DNA of 64,000 nt from Rothia amarae (GTDB lineage Bacteria > Actinomycetota > Actinomycetes > Actinomycetales > Micrococcaceae): assembly GCF_014705945.2 (NCBI RefSeq), contig NZ_CP061538.1, positions 310,001-374,000 on the forward strand, in the 5' to 3' direction. Position 1 is the first letter of the stretch. The number at the start of each line of letters is the position of its first letter. The notes below the pieces were generated by a model. That model was not told the origin of the DNA. It saw only the letters and a list, made by a program, of their open reading frames with translations, and did no database searches. Below are positions 52,781 to 60,523 of the stretch, in pieces. The position numbers and the translations under genes were made by a program.

Positions 52781-53522
52781 CATCACTGTATATATGCAGT
52801 TTGTTACCTAACCTTTACCTGGGAAGTTTCAAGGTGTTAGTGAGGCGACGTTTCTGGAGTGTCGATGCATCTTGGAGGAGTAGGCGGGTTGCTGCTTGCG
52901 GTGGTCAATCCTTGCGATTCCACGTGCTGTTTTCATGTGGGGTATCTGGTTTTTGCCCTTAGGTTCCCGGTGGGAGGGGATAGATCTTAAGACTTTCCGA
53001 ACGCTTACTACTAGTGACGGGTTGATTGATGGGGAGCGAGTTGAAGAGCGGGTGGTTTTAGGTGGTTGCCACAGTGTTGTTTTGTGTGGGAAAACGATGT
53101 GCCTGAAGGTCTAGGATTCGAGACAAGCTACTTTCGCTGTAAAATATCTGAGGAGTAAAATCAGTTTTTTTGTCAACCCTCTTGACAAGCAGTCTAACTC
53201 AGGTGTTGTTCAGGAAAATATAAATTTACCAGATTTGAGCCGTGCCTAAAACTAAGTATCTAGATGTATAAATAAAGAATTTTTGTATTTCTATTCAAAT
53301 TTTATGAAGTTCACTTAGGCCTTTGGCGGGGAGGGAATCCCCCTTAAATAGCTGTTTCCTTCAAAAAAGACACATTTATTACTTGATTTATTGAGAGATT
53401 CAGACCACGATTGAAGAAGTAAAGCGATGAGGCGTCGTCGAAGAACTTCTACACTCCACCGTGGGTTTTAAGGGAACGATTTCAAGATTGCCGCATCCCA
53501 CTTCAACGAAGCAGGTAATCTC
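52781..53522. other. long gap upstream of the winged-helix gene
   Basis: Some 740 bp with no gene I can support. The first part (52800-53140) is of ordinary composition and may be decayed coding sequence, although no frame reads as a known protein. The second part (53140-53420) is AT-rich. It has TTGTCAA (53170-53176) and TTGACAA (53182-53188), an inverted repeat with a 5-bp spacer, and a short hairpin GGGG/CCCC near 53330-53351. A leader for the regulator gene or a small RNA cannot be excluded. Confidence 0.4.
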
Positions 53523-54308
53523 ATGTCAGGTGCTCCCGGATACGTGCATATTTCCCAGCGCGGTCGTAATAATGCTCAGCGCGCTGGAGCTCAACCCCAC
53601 TACATGGGGGAGGGTCGAGCCCATCTGTCACCTGCCAATTTGCGCCCCATGGCAACAAGCCAAATAGAACAAACCGCCGCGCGTCCTCAGCAGCAGGCTG
53701 AGAATGAGGCTCGGGGGTTTGTGATTTACGTTGGTCTGTCCGAAGAAACCGCTGCCTCAAACGGCACTTCACTGGTTCGTATTGTGCAAGATCTACGTGC
53801 ATACGCCCATAACTTGGCTCCTGAAGCTGAATCTTACGCAGCCGTTGCGCTTGCCCCATCGGATGCCGAAGGTTCGGATCTAGAGGTAGTGCGCAACGCT
53901 TTGGGCGACCCTACTGCAGTGCACCATCAGCCAGAGTCGCACCTCATGGTTCAGCAGTCCAGTCAGGACAACGCGCCCGGGCACAACGTCGGCGTCTTGA
54001 TTGACCTTTCCCGCCGCGAAGTATTCCTGGACGGCGAGATTCTCAACCTCACCTATAAAGAGTTTGAGCTATTGAACTACCTGGTAGAAAACGCTGCGCG
54101 TACCGTGGGTCGCGATGAATTGCTCAACAGTCTTTGGCGGGAAGCCGAAGAAATTCCTAATGAGCGAACCATCGACGTTCACATCCGCCGGTTGCGTTCT
54201 AAACTAGGGCGTTTGGCAAATACCGTGCGCACTGTACGCGGCCAGGGCTATCGCTTCTATGAGCACCCAGAAGTTGTAGTCTGGGCAGCTCCCGAATACT
54301 CCATCTAA
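53523..54308 (+). CDS. orphan winged-helix transcriptional regulator
   Basis: A 261-residue protein with an OmpR/PhoB-type DNA-binding domain at the C-terminus (about residues 158-255): LTYKEFELLNYLVENAARTVGRDELL, then the recognition helix NERTIDVHIRRLRSKLG and RTVRGQGYRF. There is no receiver domain and no kinase next door. The N-terminal part (about 60-130) has the segment GFVIYVGLSEETAASNGTSL, and the first 60 residues are low-complexity. It looks like a conserved family in related actinobacteria; the signal is unknown. ATG at 53523 with CAGG seven bases before. Terminator follows. Confidence 0.82.
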   Translation: MSGAPGYVHISQRGRNNAQRAGAQPHYMGEGRAHLSPANLRPMATSQIEQTAARPQQQAENEARGFVIYVGLSEETAASNGTSLVRIVQDLRAYAHNLAPEAESYAAVALAPSDAEGSDLEVVRNALGDPTAVHHQPESHLMVQQSSQDNAPGHNVGVLIDLSRREVFLDGEILNLTYKEFELLNYLVENAARTVGRDELLNSLWREAEEIPNERTIDVHIRRLRSKLGRLANTVRTVRGQGYRFYEHPEVVVWAAPEYSI

Positions 54309-54320
54309 TCTGATTTTCTT

Positions 54321-54363
54321 GAATCCGCCGGTACTGAGTCGCTCAGTGCCGGCGGATTCTTTA
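54321..54363 (+). terminator. terminator after the winged-helix gene
   Basis: GAATCCGCCGGTACTGAG (54321-54338) pairs with its complement at 54343-54360 (one G-T), followed by TTT. Confidence 0.8.
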
Positions 54364-54397
54364 GTATGGAGGGAAATCGTTCAAGGAGTGTAGATAG

Positions 54398-55183
54398 ATG
54401 CAACAGGGTCGGGAACTAGCGCACGAGATTGTAGGAAATGGTGCTCATCGGGTGGTTTTTCTGCACGGGCTGATGGGCCGAGGAAAGAACTTTACAACTA
54501 TCGCAAAGCGTCTGGGGGATGACTTCACCGTATTATTGGTAGATTTGCCTAACCATGGAGCTTCACCTTGGACTGAAGATTTTGATTATGACGAGATGGC
54601 AGATCTTGTTGCCGAATTTCTCTCCGCTGACTTTGCGAAAGATTGCGCCGTGGATGTCGTCGGGCATTCTATGGGTGGAAAAATCGCCATGCGGTTGGCG
54701 CTTCGCTATCCTCACCTGGTCAAGAAGCTGGCTGTTCTCGATATCGCGCCGTCGGCATCGAGCGGAAATTTCGATCACCTGCTGGGAAGCATGCTAGCTC
54801 TTTCGTTGAAAGACTTTTCGACACGCGGGCAGGCGAGCCAGGCGCTAGAGCCGGCGGTTCCACAGGACGGCACGCGGGGATTTCTGCTTCAAAACCTGAC
54901 GCGCCGCAACGGCGAGTTCGTGTGGGAGCCTAACCTGCAGATGCTCTATAACAATCTGGAAAAAATTATGGGATGGGAGCAGCCCGTTGCGCAGTTCGAG
55001 GGAGAGGTTCTGTGGGTGGCTGGGGAACAGTCGGGATATATTCGCCCCGAAGACTCTGCCCCTATGCGTGAATTGTTTCCGCGCGTGCGAAAAGTGACGC
55101 TCAAGGGCGCTGGCCACTGGGTTCATGCTGATAAGCCTGATGAAATTGTCTATATGTTGCAGACTTTTCTATTGGGTCAATAG
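54398..55183 (+). CDS. alpha/beta hydrolase
   Basis: A 261-residue serine hydrolase, esterase-like. The oxyanion region is VFLHGLMGRGKNF, the nucleophile Ser is in VVGHSMGGKIAMRLALRYP (core GHSMGGK, near residue 90), and the catalytic His is in GAGHWVHADKPDEI. The nearest known type is the YbfF esterase group; no substrate can be named. ATG at 54398 with AAGGAG upstream. Nine bases separate it from the SixA-like gene, so the two are one operon. Confidence 0.85.
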   Translation: MQQGRELAHEIVGNGAHRVVFLHGLMGRGKNFTTIAKRLGDDFTVLLVDLPNHGASPWTEDFDYDEMADLVAEFLSADFAKDCAVDVVGHSMGGKIAMRLALRYPHLVKKLAVLDIAPSASSGNFDHLLGSMLALSLKDFSTRGQASQALEPAVPQDGTRGFLLQNLTRRNGEFVWEPNLQMLYNNLEKIMGWEQPVAQFEGEVLWVAGEQSGYIRPEDSAPMRELFPRVRKVTLKGAGHWVHADKPDEIVYMLQTFLLGQ

Positions 55184-55192
55184 ACTCTAGGT

Positions 55193-55720
55193 ATGCCTGA
55201 ATTTTCAAAGCGTCACGATTCTAAAATGCTCATCATTATGCGCCATGCAGAGGCGGACTGGGGGCTGGACGATTTCAACCGCCCTCTTACTCAGCGCGGT
55301 CATGGTCAGGCATCTGAGGCAGGGCAGTGGTTACAGGAAACTGGGGCGATTCCCGAGATGATTATTTCATCGGCGGCTTTGCGCACCCGGCAGACCACTA
55401 CGTGGATTGAGGACGCGCTGGGGGAGAAAGCTCCTACGGCGTCTTTGGACGAACGCCTGTATAACGCGCCGTCGTCGGCTCTCATCGGGGCGATTAACCA
55501 TGCCCCTTCTGCCGTCAATTCGCTGATGCTGGTGGCGCATTTACCGGGTGTGCAGGATGCCGCGATGGAACTCATGCGCTCAGATTCGGCGGTGGAGGCA
55601 TCCACGGAGATTTCTTATGGGTTCCCGCCTGCTTCGGTTGCCGTTTTTGAGGTGCTGGGAAATTGGAACGAGCTGGCGCCGGGTGAGGCTAAGCTTATTG
55701 CTTTTCGGACGTTCAGTTAG
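55193..55720 (+). CDS. SixA-like histidine phosphatase
   Basis: A 175-residue phosphatase of the phosphoglycerate mutase-like superfamily. The catalytic RHA motif is in MRHAEADWGLDDFNRPLTQRG (core RHAEADW, near residue 17). The conserved Arg in RTRQTT (near residue 64) and the second His in VAHLPGVQD (near 105) complete the site. In E. coli SixA removes phosphate from a histidine phosphotransfer protein; its target here is unknown. ATG at 55193; downstream terminator and two minus-strand tRNA genes. Confidence 0.85.
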   Translation: MPEFSKRHDSKMLIIMRHAEADWGLDDFNRPLTQRGHGQASEAGQWLQETGAIPEMIISSAALRTRQTTTWIEDALGEKAPTASLDERLYNAPSSALIGAINHAPSAVNSLMLVAHLPGVQDAAMELMRSDSAVEASTEISYGFPPASVAVFEVLGNWNELAPGEAKLIAFRTFS

Positions 55721-55751
55721 AGGCTGGGCGCGTTTTACACAAACGAATGCC

Positions 55752-55799
55752 AAAAGCCCCTGTTTCCTTGATTTCTCAAGGGAACAGGGGCTTTCTTTC
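55752..55799. terminator. terminator after the SixA-like gene
   Basis: AAAGCCCCTGTTTCCTT pairs with AAGGGAACAGGGGCTTT (one mismatch); T-rich end CTTTCTTTCT. On the minus strand the same hairpin could end the tRNA-Ser(GCU) transcript. Confidence 0.8.
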
Positions 55800-55802
55800 T
55801 GG

Positions 55803-55891
55803 CGGAGACGGGGGGATTTGAACCCCCGGTCGAGTTTAAGCCCGACCCTTCATTAGCAGTGAAGTCCATTCGGCCGCTCTGGCACGTCTCC
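55803..55891 (-). tRNA. tRNA-Ser (GCU)
   Basis: An 89-nt class II tRNA: acceptor GGAGACG/CGTCTCC, anticodon loop ACTGCTAAT (GCT), long variable arm (GGTCGGG/TCGACC) and T-arm GGGGGTTCAAATCCCCC. Encoded CCA at 55800-55802. Reads AGC/AGU. Confidence 0.95.
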
Positions 55892-56030
55892 AACACCGCA
55901 TCGCTTGTAGCTCGTCAACATAGCGCTACATTGCAACACAGTATTCACCATACTAACTGCTTTCTCAGAACCGGTCAAAATGCTGCTTTAGTGGGCAAGC
56001 CTGAGGGGTGGATGAAAACTACGGAGAAAC

Positions 56031-56064
56031 AAAAAAGTCTCGGGTTCTTTCGAACCCGAGACTT
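56031..56064 (-). terminator. terminator after tRNA-Ser(UGA)
   Basis: Perfect 13-bp stem AAGTCTCGGGTTC / GAACCCGAGACTT, loop TTTC; on the minus strand it ends in six T. Confidence 0.85.
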
Positions 56065-56070
56065 ATCTCG

Positions 56071-56158
56071 CGGATGGTAAGGGATTTGAACCCTTGAGAC
56101 GGGGTTGCCGCCTACTGGTTTTCAAGACCAGCTCCTTCGGCCGCTCGGACAACCATCC
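56071..56158 (-). tRNA. tRNA-Ser (UGA)
   Basis: An 88-nt class II tRNA: acceptor GGATGGT/ACCATCC, anticodon loop CTTGAAA (TGA), variable arm and T-arm AAGGGTTCAAATCCCTT. CCA is not encoded. Reads UCA and others of the UCN box. Confidence 0.95.
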
Positions 56159-56299
56159 CTGAGGAAAAACTCTAATGGATGCCGTGGGCGATTGCAAAAT
56201 ATGAACTGCTCAAAGTGGTAGAAAGCATAGGTTTTCTCTGGAAAGAGTGGGTAATGATGCGTACGGTGGATAGAAAAGACGCTCAGAGAAAGAGGAGAC

Positions 56300-57292
56300 A
56301 TGAAAGCTGTAGTTGAAAATGAGCATGGCGGTCCAGATGTTCTAGAAATCACCGACGAACCCCAGCCTCAACCTCAGCGAGGTCAGGTTCTCCTCAAGGT
56401 CATGGCTGCAGGTATCAACCGCGCCGACGCCATGCAGCGTCGCAATATGTACCCTGTCCCTGCCGGCGAGTCGGCAATCTATGGGCTAGAAGTTGCCGGA
56501 GAAATTGTAGAAGTTGGCGAGGGTATCGATTCTTCTTTGGTAGGTCAATCGCGAGTTGCGCTTTTAGGGAGCGGTGGATATGCCGAATTTGTTGCGGTGA
56601 ATGCCGAACACACGCTACCCGTGCCCAAGAACGTGAGTATAGAAGAAGCTGCAGGACTGATTGAGGTTGCCGCGACCGTCTATTCCAACCTGGTGTTGGC
56701 AGCAGGTCTCTCTACGGAGCTTGCACAAAACCAGGGCAAGACCGCGCTCGTTCACGGCGGAACGGGCGGAATCGGTATGCACGCCACCCAGCTGTTGAAG
56801 TACCTGGGCGTAAAAGTGTTTGCTACTGCAGGAGAGCCTGAAAAATGTGCCTATCTTCAAGGGCAGGGTGTAGAAGCCATCAACTATAAGAAACAAAATT
56901 TCAGGGAAGTAATCGCCGATGAAACCGAAGATGGCGTGGACTATATCCTCGACGTCGTCGGCGGAAAGTACCTTGCTGATAACCTTTCGTCGCTGGCAAA
57001 GGACGGTCACCTGTGCATTATTGCCTTGCAGGGTGGGGCAAAGGCTGAAGCTAATTTGGGGCTGATGATGTCGCGCCGCCTCAATATCCACGGTACGACT
57101 TTGCGAGGGCGACCGGCCCAGCAAAAAGCTGAAATCGTGAAAGGTGTGGGTGAAGTAGTGTGGCCACTGATTGAAAAGGGCTACATTAGCCCTGGCCTCG
57201 ACCGCTCCTTCCCTTTTGAACAGGTGCAAGAAGCACATGAATACTTTGACTCGGGCAATCATCGCGGAAAAATTGTGCTCACCATGAGCTAA
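56300..57292 (+). CDS. NAD(P)H quinone oxidoreductase (zeta-crystallin/PIG3 type)
   Basis: A 330-residue medium-chain dehydrogenase without the zinc ligands. The N-terminus is MKAVVENEHGGPDVLEITDEP, with AGINRADAMQRRNMYPVP. The cofactor-binding motif is VHGGTGGIGMHATQLLKYLG (core GGTGGIG, near residue 152), and the family's FATAGEPEKC follows. Predicted to reduce quinones or other electrophiles with NADPH; the substrate is not clear. ATG at 56300 with AGAGGAGA upstream. Monocistronic. Confidence 0.88.
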   Translation: MKAVVENEHGGPDVLEITDEPQPQPQRGQVLLKVMAAGINRADAMQRRNMYPVPAGESAIYGLEVAGEIVEVGEGIDSSLVGQSRVALLGSGGYAEFVAVNAEHTLPVPKNVSIEEAAGLIEVAATVYSNLVLAAGLSTELAQNQGKTALVHGGTGGIGMHATQLLKYLGVKVFATAGEPEKCAYLQGQGVEAINYKKQNFREVIADETEDGVDYILDVVGGKYLADNLSSLAKDGHLCIIALQGGAKAEANLGLMMSRRLNIHGTTLRGRPAQQKAEIVKGVGEVVWPLIEKGYISPGLDRSFPFEQVQEAHEYFDSGNHRGKIVLTMS

Positions 57293-57392
57293 TTTTTGAC
57301 GGCAGACGGAGGACGCCGGGGCAGATTGTGCTGTAGATAACTCAGGTATATGGTTTAAATTACACACACTTTCTATCCCCGAAGGACTTTCC

Positions 57393-59672
57393 ATGCGTGA
57401 AAATTCTGCGTCCTCCACCGACCTCTTGGAGCATGAACGGCCACCGGCCTATGTGGATCCCGAGATTATTGCGGCAGAAGAAAAGAAATGGACCCCTAAG
57501 AAGATAGCCCTCTGGGTAGCTATCTCTCTGGTAGGTGCCATCAGCTGGTTTATGCTCGCCATCGTGCGGGGCGAGACCGTCAACGGTATTTGGTTCGTCT
57601 TTGCCGCGGTCTGTTCGTACCTCATCGCTTACCGTTTCTATGCCCGTTATGTTGAGGCGAAACTGGCTAATCCCGACGACCGCCGGGCAACCCCCGCTGA
57701 GTATGATGCCGACGGCAAAGACTACGCAGCTACCGATCGTCGTGTTCTCTACGGCCACCACTTTGCCGCTATCGCCGGTGCCGGCCCGCTCGTCGGCCCT
57801 GTGCTCGCTGCGCAAATGGGTTTTCTTCCCGGAACTATCTGGATTATTGTCGGCGTAATTTTTGCCGGTGCTGTGCAGGACTACCTGGTACTCTTTTTCT
57901 CGATGCGCCGTGGCGGACGCTCGCTGGGGCAGATGGCCAAGGAAGAGCTGGGTACCGTAGGCGGTTACGCAGCCATCCTTGCCACGCTCACCATCATGAT
58001 TATCATTACCGCCATCTTGGCGCTGGTGGTTGTCAACGCACTGGGCGAATCACCCTGGGGCGTGTTCTCCGTGGGTATGACCATTCCCATTGCACTCTTT
58101 ATGGGTGTCTATCTGCGCTATCTGCGCCCGGGCAAAGTGGGCGAAGTATCCCTCATCGGATTCATTTTGCTGATGGTCGCAATTATTGCCGGCGGCTGGG
58201 TGGCTGAGACATCCTGGGGTGCACAATATCTGACTCTCGACCGCGTTACCCTCGCATGGGCAGTTATTATCTACGGTTTCGTTGCCGCTATCTTGCCTGT
58301 TTGGCTCCTGCTCGCCCCGCGCGATTACCTCTCTACCTTTATGAAGGTGGGAACCATCATTTTACTGGCAGTGGGCATTATCGTTGTCCGCCCAGAGATC
58401 TCTGTACCTGCCTTCTCCGAATTCGCTTCCCGTTCCGATGGCCCCGTATGGTCCGGTTCGCTCTTCCCCTTCCTCTTCGTCACCATCGCCTGTGGTGCAC
58501 TTTCGGGCTTCCACGCGCTGATTGCTTCGGGCACCACTCCTAAGATGGTGGAAAAAGAACGCCAGGTTCGTTTTATCGGCTACGGCGGTATGCTCATGGA
58601 ATCATTCGTGGCAATCATGGCTCTCGTAGCTGCTGTGACCGTAGACCGCGGAATCTACTTTGCGATGAACTCAGCTGCGGGCGCTACCGGAGGCACAATC
58701 GAAGGCGCAGCGGCGTTCGTGAATTCGCTGGGGCTTACCGGAGTCCACGTAACCCCTGAACTCCTCGGCGAAACCGCCCAGCATGTAGGCGAACAAAGCA
58801 TCGTTTCGCGTACAGGCGGCGCACCCACCCTCGCCGTCGGTATGGCAACCATTCTGCATCAGATGATGCCTGCCTTCGACCTCATGAGCTTCTGGTACCA
58901 CTTCGCCATCATGTTCGAAGCACTCTTCATCCTCACCGCGGTGGACGCCGGAACGCGTGTAGCCCGATTCATGTTGCAGGATACGCTGGGCAACTTCTTC
59001 CCCCGGTTTAATGACCACAACTGGCGCTTGGGCGCATGGCTGACCACCGCCATCATGGTTGCTGGCTGGGGTAGCATCCTGATTCTTGGCGTCACCGATC
59101 CTTTGGGCGGTATCAATACTTTCTACCCGCTCTTCGGCATCGCCAACCAGCTGCTTGCTGCCGTGGCGCTCGCGGTTTGCCTTGCCATCGCAGCAAATAA
59201 GGGCAAATTCAAGTACCTGTGGATTATTGCTCTACCTCTCGTCTTTGACCTAGTAGTTACCGTGGTTGGTTCTTGGCAGAAAATCTTTAGTTCAAACCCC
59301 AAGGTGGGTTACTGGGCGAATCATTTTGCTTTCAAGGACGCCCTGGAATCCGGTGCTTCCTCCTTTGGCGCGGCGAAAACTCCCGCGGCAATGGAAGCGG
59401 TTCTTCGCAATACCATGGTGCAGGGAACGCTCTCCATCATTTTCGTGGTGCTTACTCTAATCGTGGTCCTTATGGCAGTTCTTGAAGTCATGCGCGCTGC
59501 CAAGGGTCAGCAGAAGGAAACCCGCGAGAACCCCTATATCGAATCTCGAATCTTTGCACCGGCAGGGCTCACTGCCACCGATGCAGAGAAGAAACTTGAG
59601 AAAGAATGGGCAGAGTTCTACCGGAAACATCCTCAGGAAATCGCCGGTTCTGCGGGTCATTCGGCTCACTAA
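57393..59672 (+). CDS. cstA: CstA family carbon starvation / pyruvate transporter
   Basis: A 759-residue membrane protein with about 16 helices. Diagnostic segments are YRFYARYVEAKL (near residue 75), GHHFAAIAGAGPLVGPVLAAQMG (core GAGPLVGPVLAAQMGF) and FVTIACGALSGFHALIASGTTPK (core GALSGFHALIASGTTPK). CstA and BtsT relatives import pyruvate, and peptides in older reports. Carbon-starvation control is known in E. coli; nothing in the upstream sequence decides it here. ATG at 57393 with CGAAGGA upstream. It is directly followed by its small YbdD-type partner. Confidence 0.93.
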   Translation: MRENSASSTDLLEHERPPAYVDPEIIAAEEKKWTPKKIALWVAISLVGAISWFMLAIVRGETVNGIWFVFAAVCSYLIAYRFYARYVEAKLANPDDRRATPAEYDADGKDYAATDRRVLYGHHFAAIAGAGPLVGPVLAAQMGFLPGTIWIIVGVIFAGAVQDYLVLFFSMRRGGRSLGQMAKEELGTVGGYAAILATLTIMIIITAILALVVVNALGESPWGVFSVGMTIPIALFMGVYLRYLRPGKVGEVSLIGFILLMVAIIAGGWVAETSWGAQYLTLDRVTLAWAVIIYGFVAAILPVWLLLAPRDYLSTFMKVGTIILLAVGIIVVRPEISVPAFSEFASRSDGPVWSGSLFPFLFVTIACGALSGFHALIASGTTPKMVEKERQVRFIGYGGMLMESFVAIMALVAAVTVDRGIYFAMNSAAGATGGTIEGAAAFVNSLGLTGVHVTPELLGETAQHVGEQSIVSRTGGAPTLAVGMATILHQMMPAFDLMSFWYHFAIMFEALFILTAVDAGTRVARFMLQDTLGNFFPRFNDHNWRLGAWLTTAIMVAGWGSILILGVTDPLGGINTFYPLFGIANQLLAAVALAVCLAIAANKGKFKYLWIIALPLVFDLVVTVVGSWQKIFSSNPKVGYWANHFAFKDALESGASSFGAAKTPAAMEAVLRNTMVQGTLSIIFVVLTLIVVLMAVLEVMRAAKGQQKETRENPYIESRIFAPAGLTATDAEKKLEKEWAEFYRKHPQEIAGSAGHSAH

Positions 59673-59685
59673 GCGAGGGCGTTCT

Positions 59686-59877
59686 ATGAATAAGATCAAA
59701 GAGATTATCTCAGCGATAGAGTGGTTTACCTCTGGCATGCTGGGTGGAGATAAATACCAAAAATATCTTGCCCACCACCGCCAAACGGGGTGCGATCACG
59801 CTCCGATGAGCGAGCGAGAATTCTGGCGTGATTATCACCGTCGACTAGACGAGAACCCTGGCGCTCGCTGTTGCTGA
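59686..59877 (+). CDS. YbdD/YjiX family small protein, CstA partner
   Basis: A 63-residue protein with the family's pattern WFTSGMLGGDKYQKYLAHHR and MSEREFWRDYHRR, and a C-terminal CC. YbdD-type proteins sit after cstA in many bacteria and are needed for pyruvate uptake by the E. coli relative BtsT (with YjiX). The ATG at 59686 is 14 bases after the cstA stop; the longer frame reaching back to 59482 overlaps cstA and is not used. A terminator follows. Confidence 0.88.
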   Translation: MNKIKEIISAIEWFTSGMLGGDKYQKYLAHHRQTGCDHAPMSEREFWRDYHRRLDENPGARCC

Positions 59878-59908
59878 CCCCTCTGTCGGTTGGATAAACC
59901 GTGTACCG

Positions 59909-59951
59909 CTCGCTCCGCTCACTGTCCATGAAGTGGGCGGAGCGAGTTTTT
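59909..59951 (+). terminator. terminator after cstA-YbdD
   Basis: CTCGCTCCGCTCACT (59909-59923) pairs with AGTGGGCGGAGCGAG (59932-59946), one G-T; five T follow. Confidence 0.82.
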
Positions 59952-60028
59952 ATACTTTTATTTAGGTGACGAATCGTCCCTCAACAATTTAGGGTAACCT
60001 CAGTATGGAACAAACGGGAGGAGGCTCT

Positions 60029-60505
60029 ATGGGAATCAGAGACATGCTGCAAAGCCGCAGAGACGACGCCGAGTTGGGGCGCGGAGTCTGGCGGCGTGCC
60101 CATGACCGTTTTCGTCGTGGAATTGACCGTTTCCACCAGATTTTAGAGAAGCTTCCTCACGACCAAAATTTTGAACTTCTTATTCCAGAGGCAAACGCAT
60201 TAGCAGATCTTTTGCCCCGTGTGCGAGATATTGCCCGCCAAGCACAGCTTCTTGCACCTAGTCAGGGAACCGATATACCGGCGTCACCCCACGGTACGTA
60301 TTCGGATCTTCACCGCAGTCTCTCGCGCGCTGGCAATGCCGTTGCCCTGTGTGCCGAGGCTCTCGCCATGGTGCGTTGCCAGGGCGACTGCCAGCTTTCG
60401 TGTTCCCGGAAAGTTGCAGTGAGCCGGCGTCTACAAACAGTAATTGAGCATATTGAAGATGCCGAAGCTAAACTTGCGCAGGCGCATCGCGAATCTACTA
60501 ACTAG
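60029..60505 (+). CDS. hypothetical protein with Cys-rich C-terminal loop
   Basis: A 158-residue soluble, helical protein. Basic N-terminus (MLQSRRDDAELGRGVWRRAHDRFRRG), a middle of LPHDQNFELLIPEANALADLL, and a Cys cluster VRCQGDCQLSC near residue 125 that could bind metal. The start ATG 60029 has GGGAGGAGG nine bases upstream and is preferred to the ATG at 60005. No family recognised. It precedes the ClC gene with 18 bp between, likely one operon. Confidence 0.65.
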   Translation: MGIRDMLQSRRDDAELGRGVWRRAHDRFRRGIDRFHQILEKLPHDQNFELLIPEANALADLLPRVRDIARQAQLLAPSQGTDIPASPHGTYSDLHRSLSRAGNAVALCAEALAMVRCQGDCQLSCSRKVAVSRRLQTVIEHIEDAEAKLAQAHRESTN

Positions 60506-60523
60506 GCGAACGAGGCTAATCGC

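Noticed and set aside
52896-53114. 72-codon frame in the gap before the winged-helix gene
   Set aside because: No ribosome-binding site, no hydrophobic or motif pattern, and unlike its neighbours in codon use.
53182-53210. Strong promoter starting at TTGACA in the gap before the winged-helix gene
   Set aside because: A good -35 is present, but no matching -10 lies at 16-18 bp.
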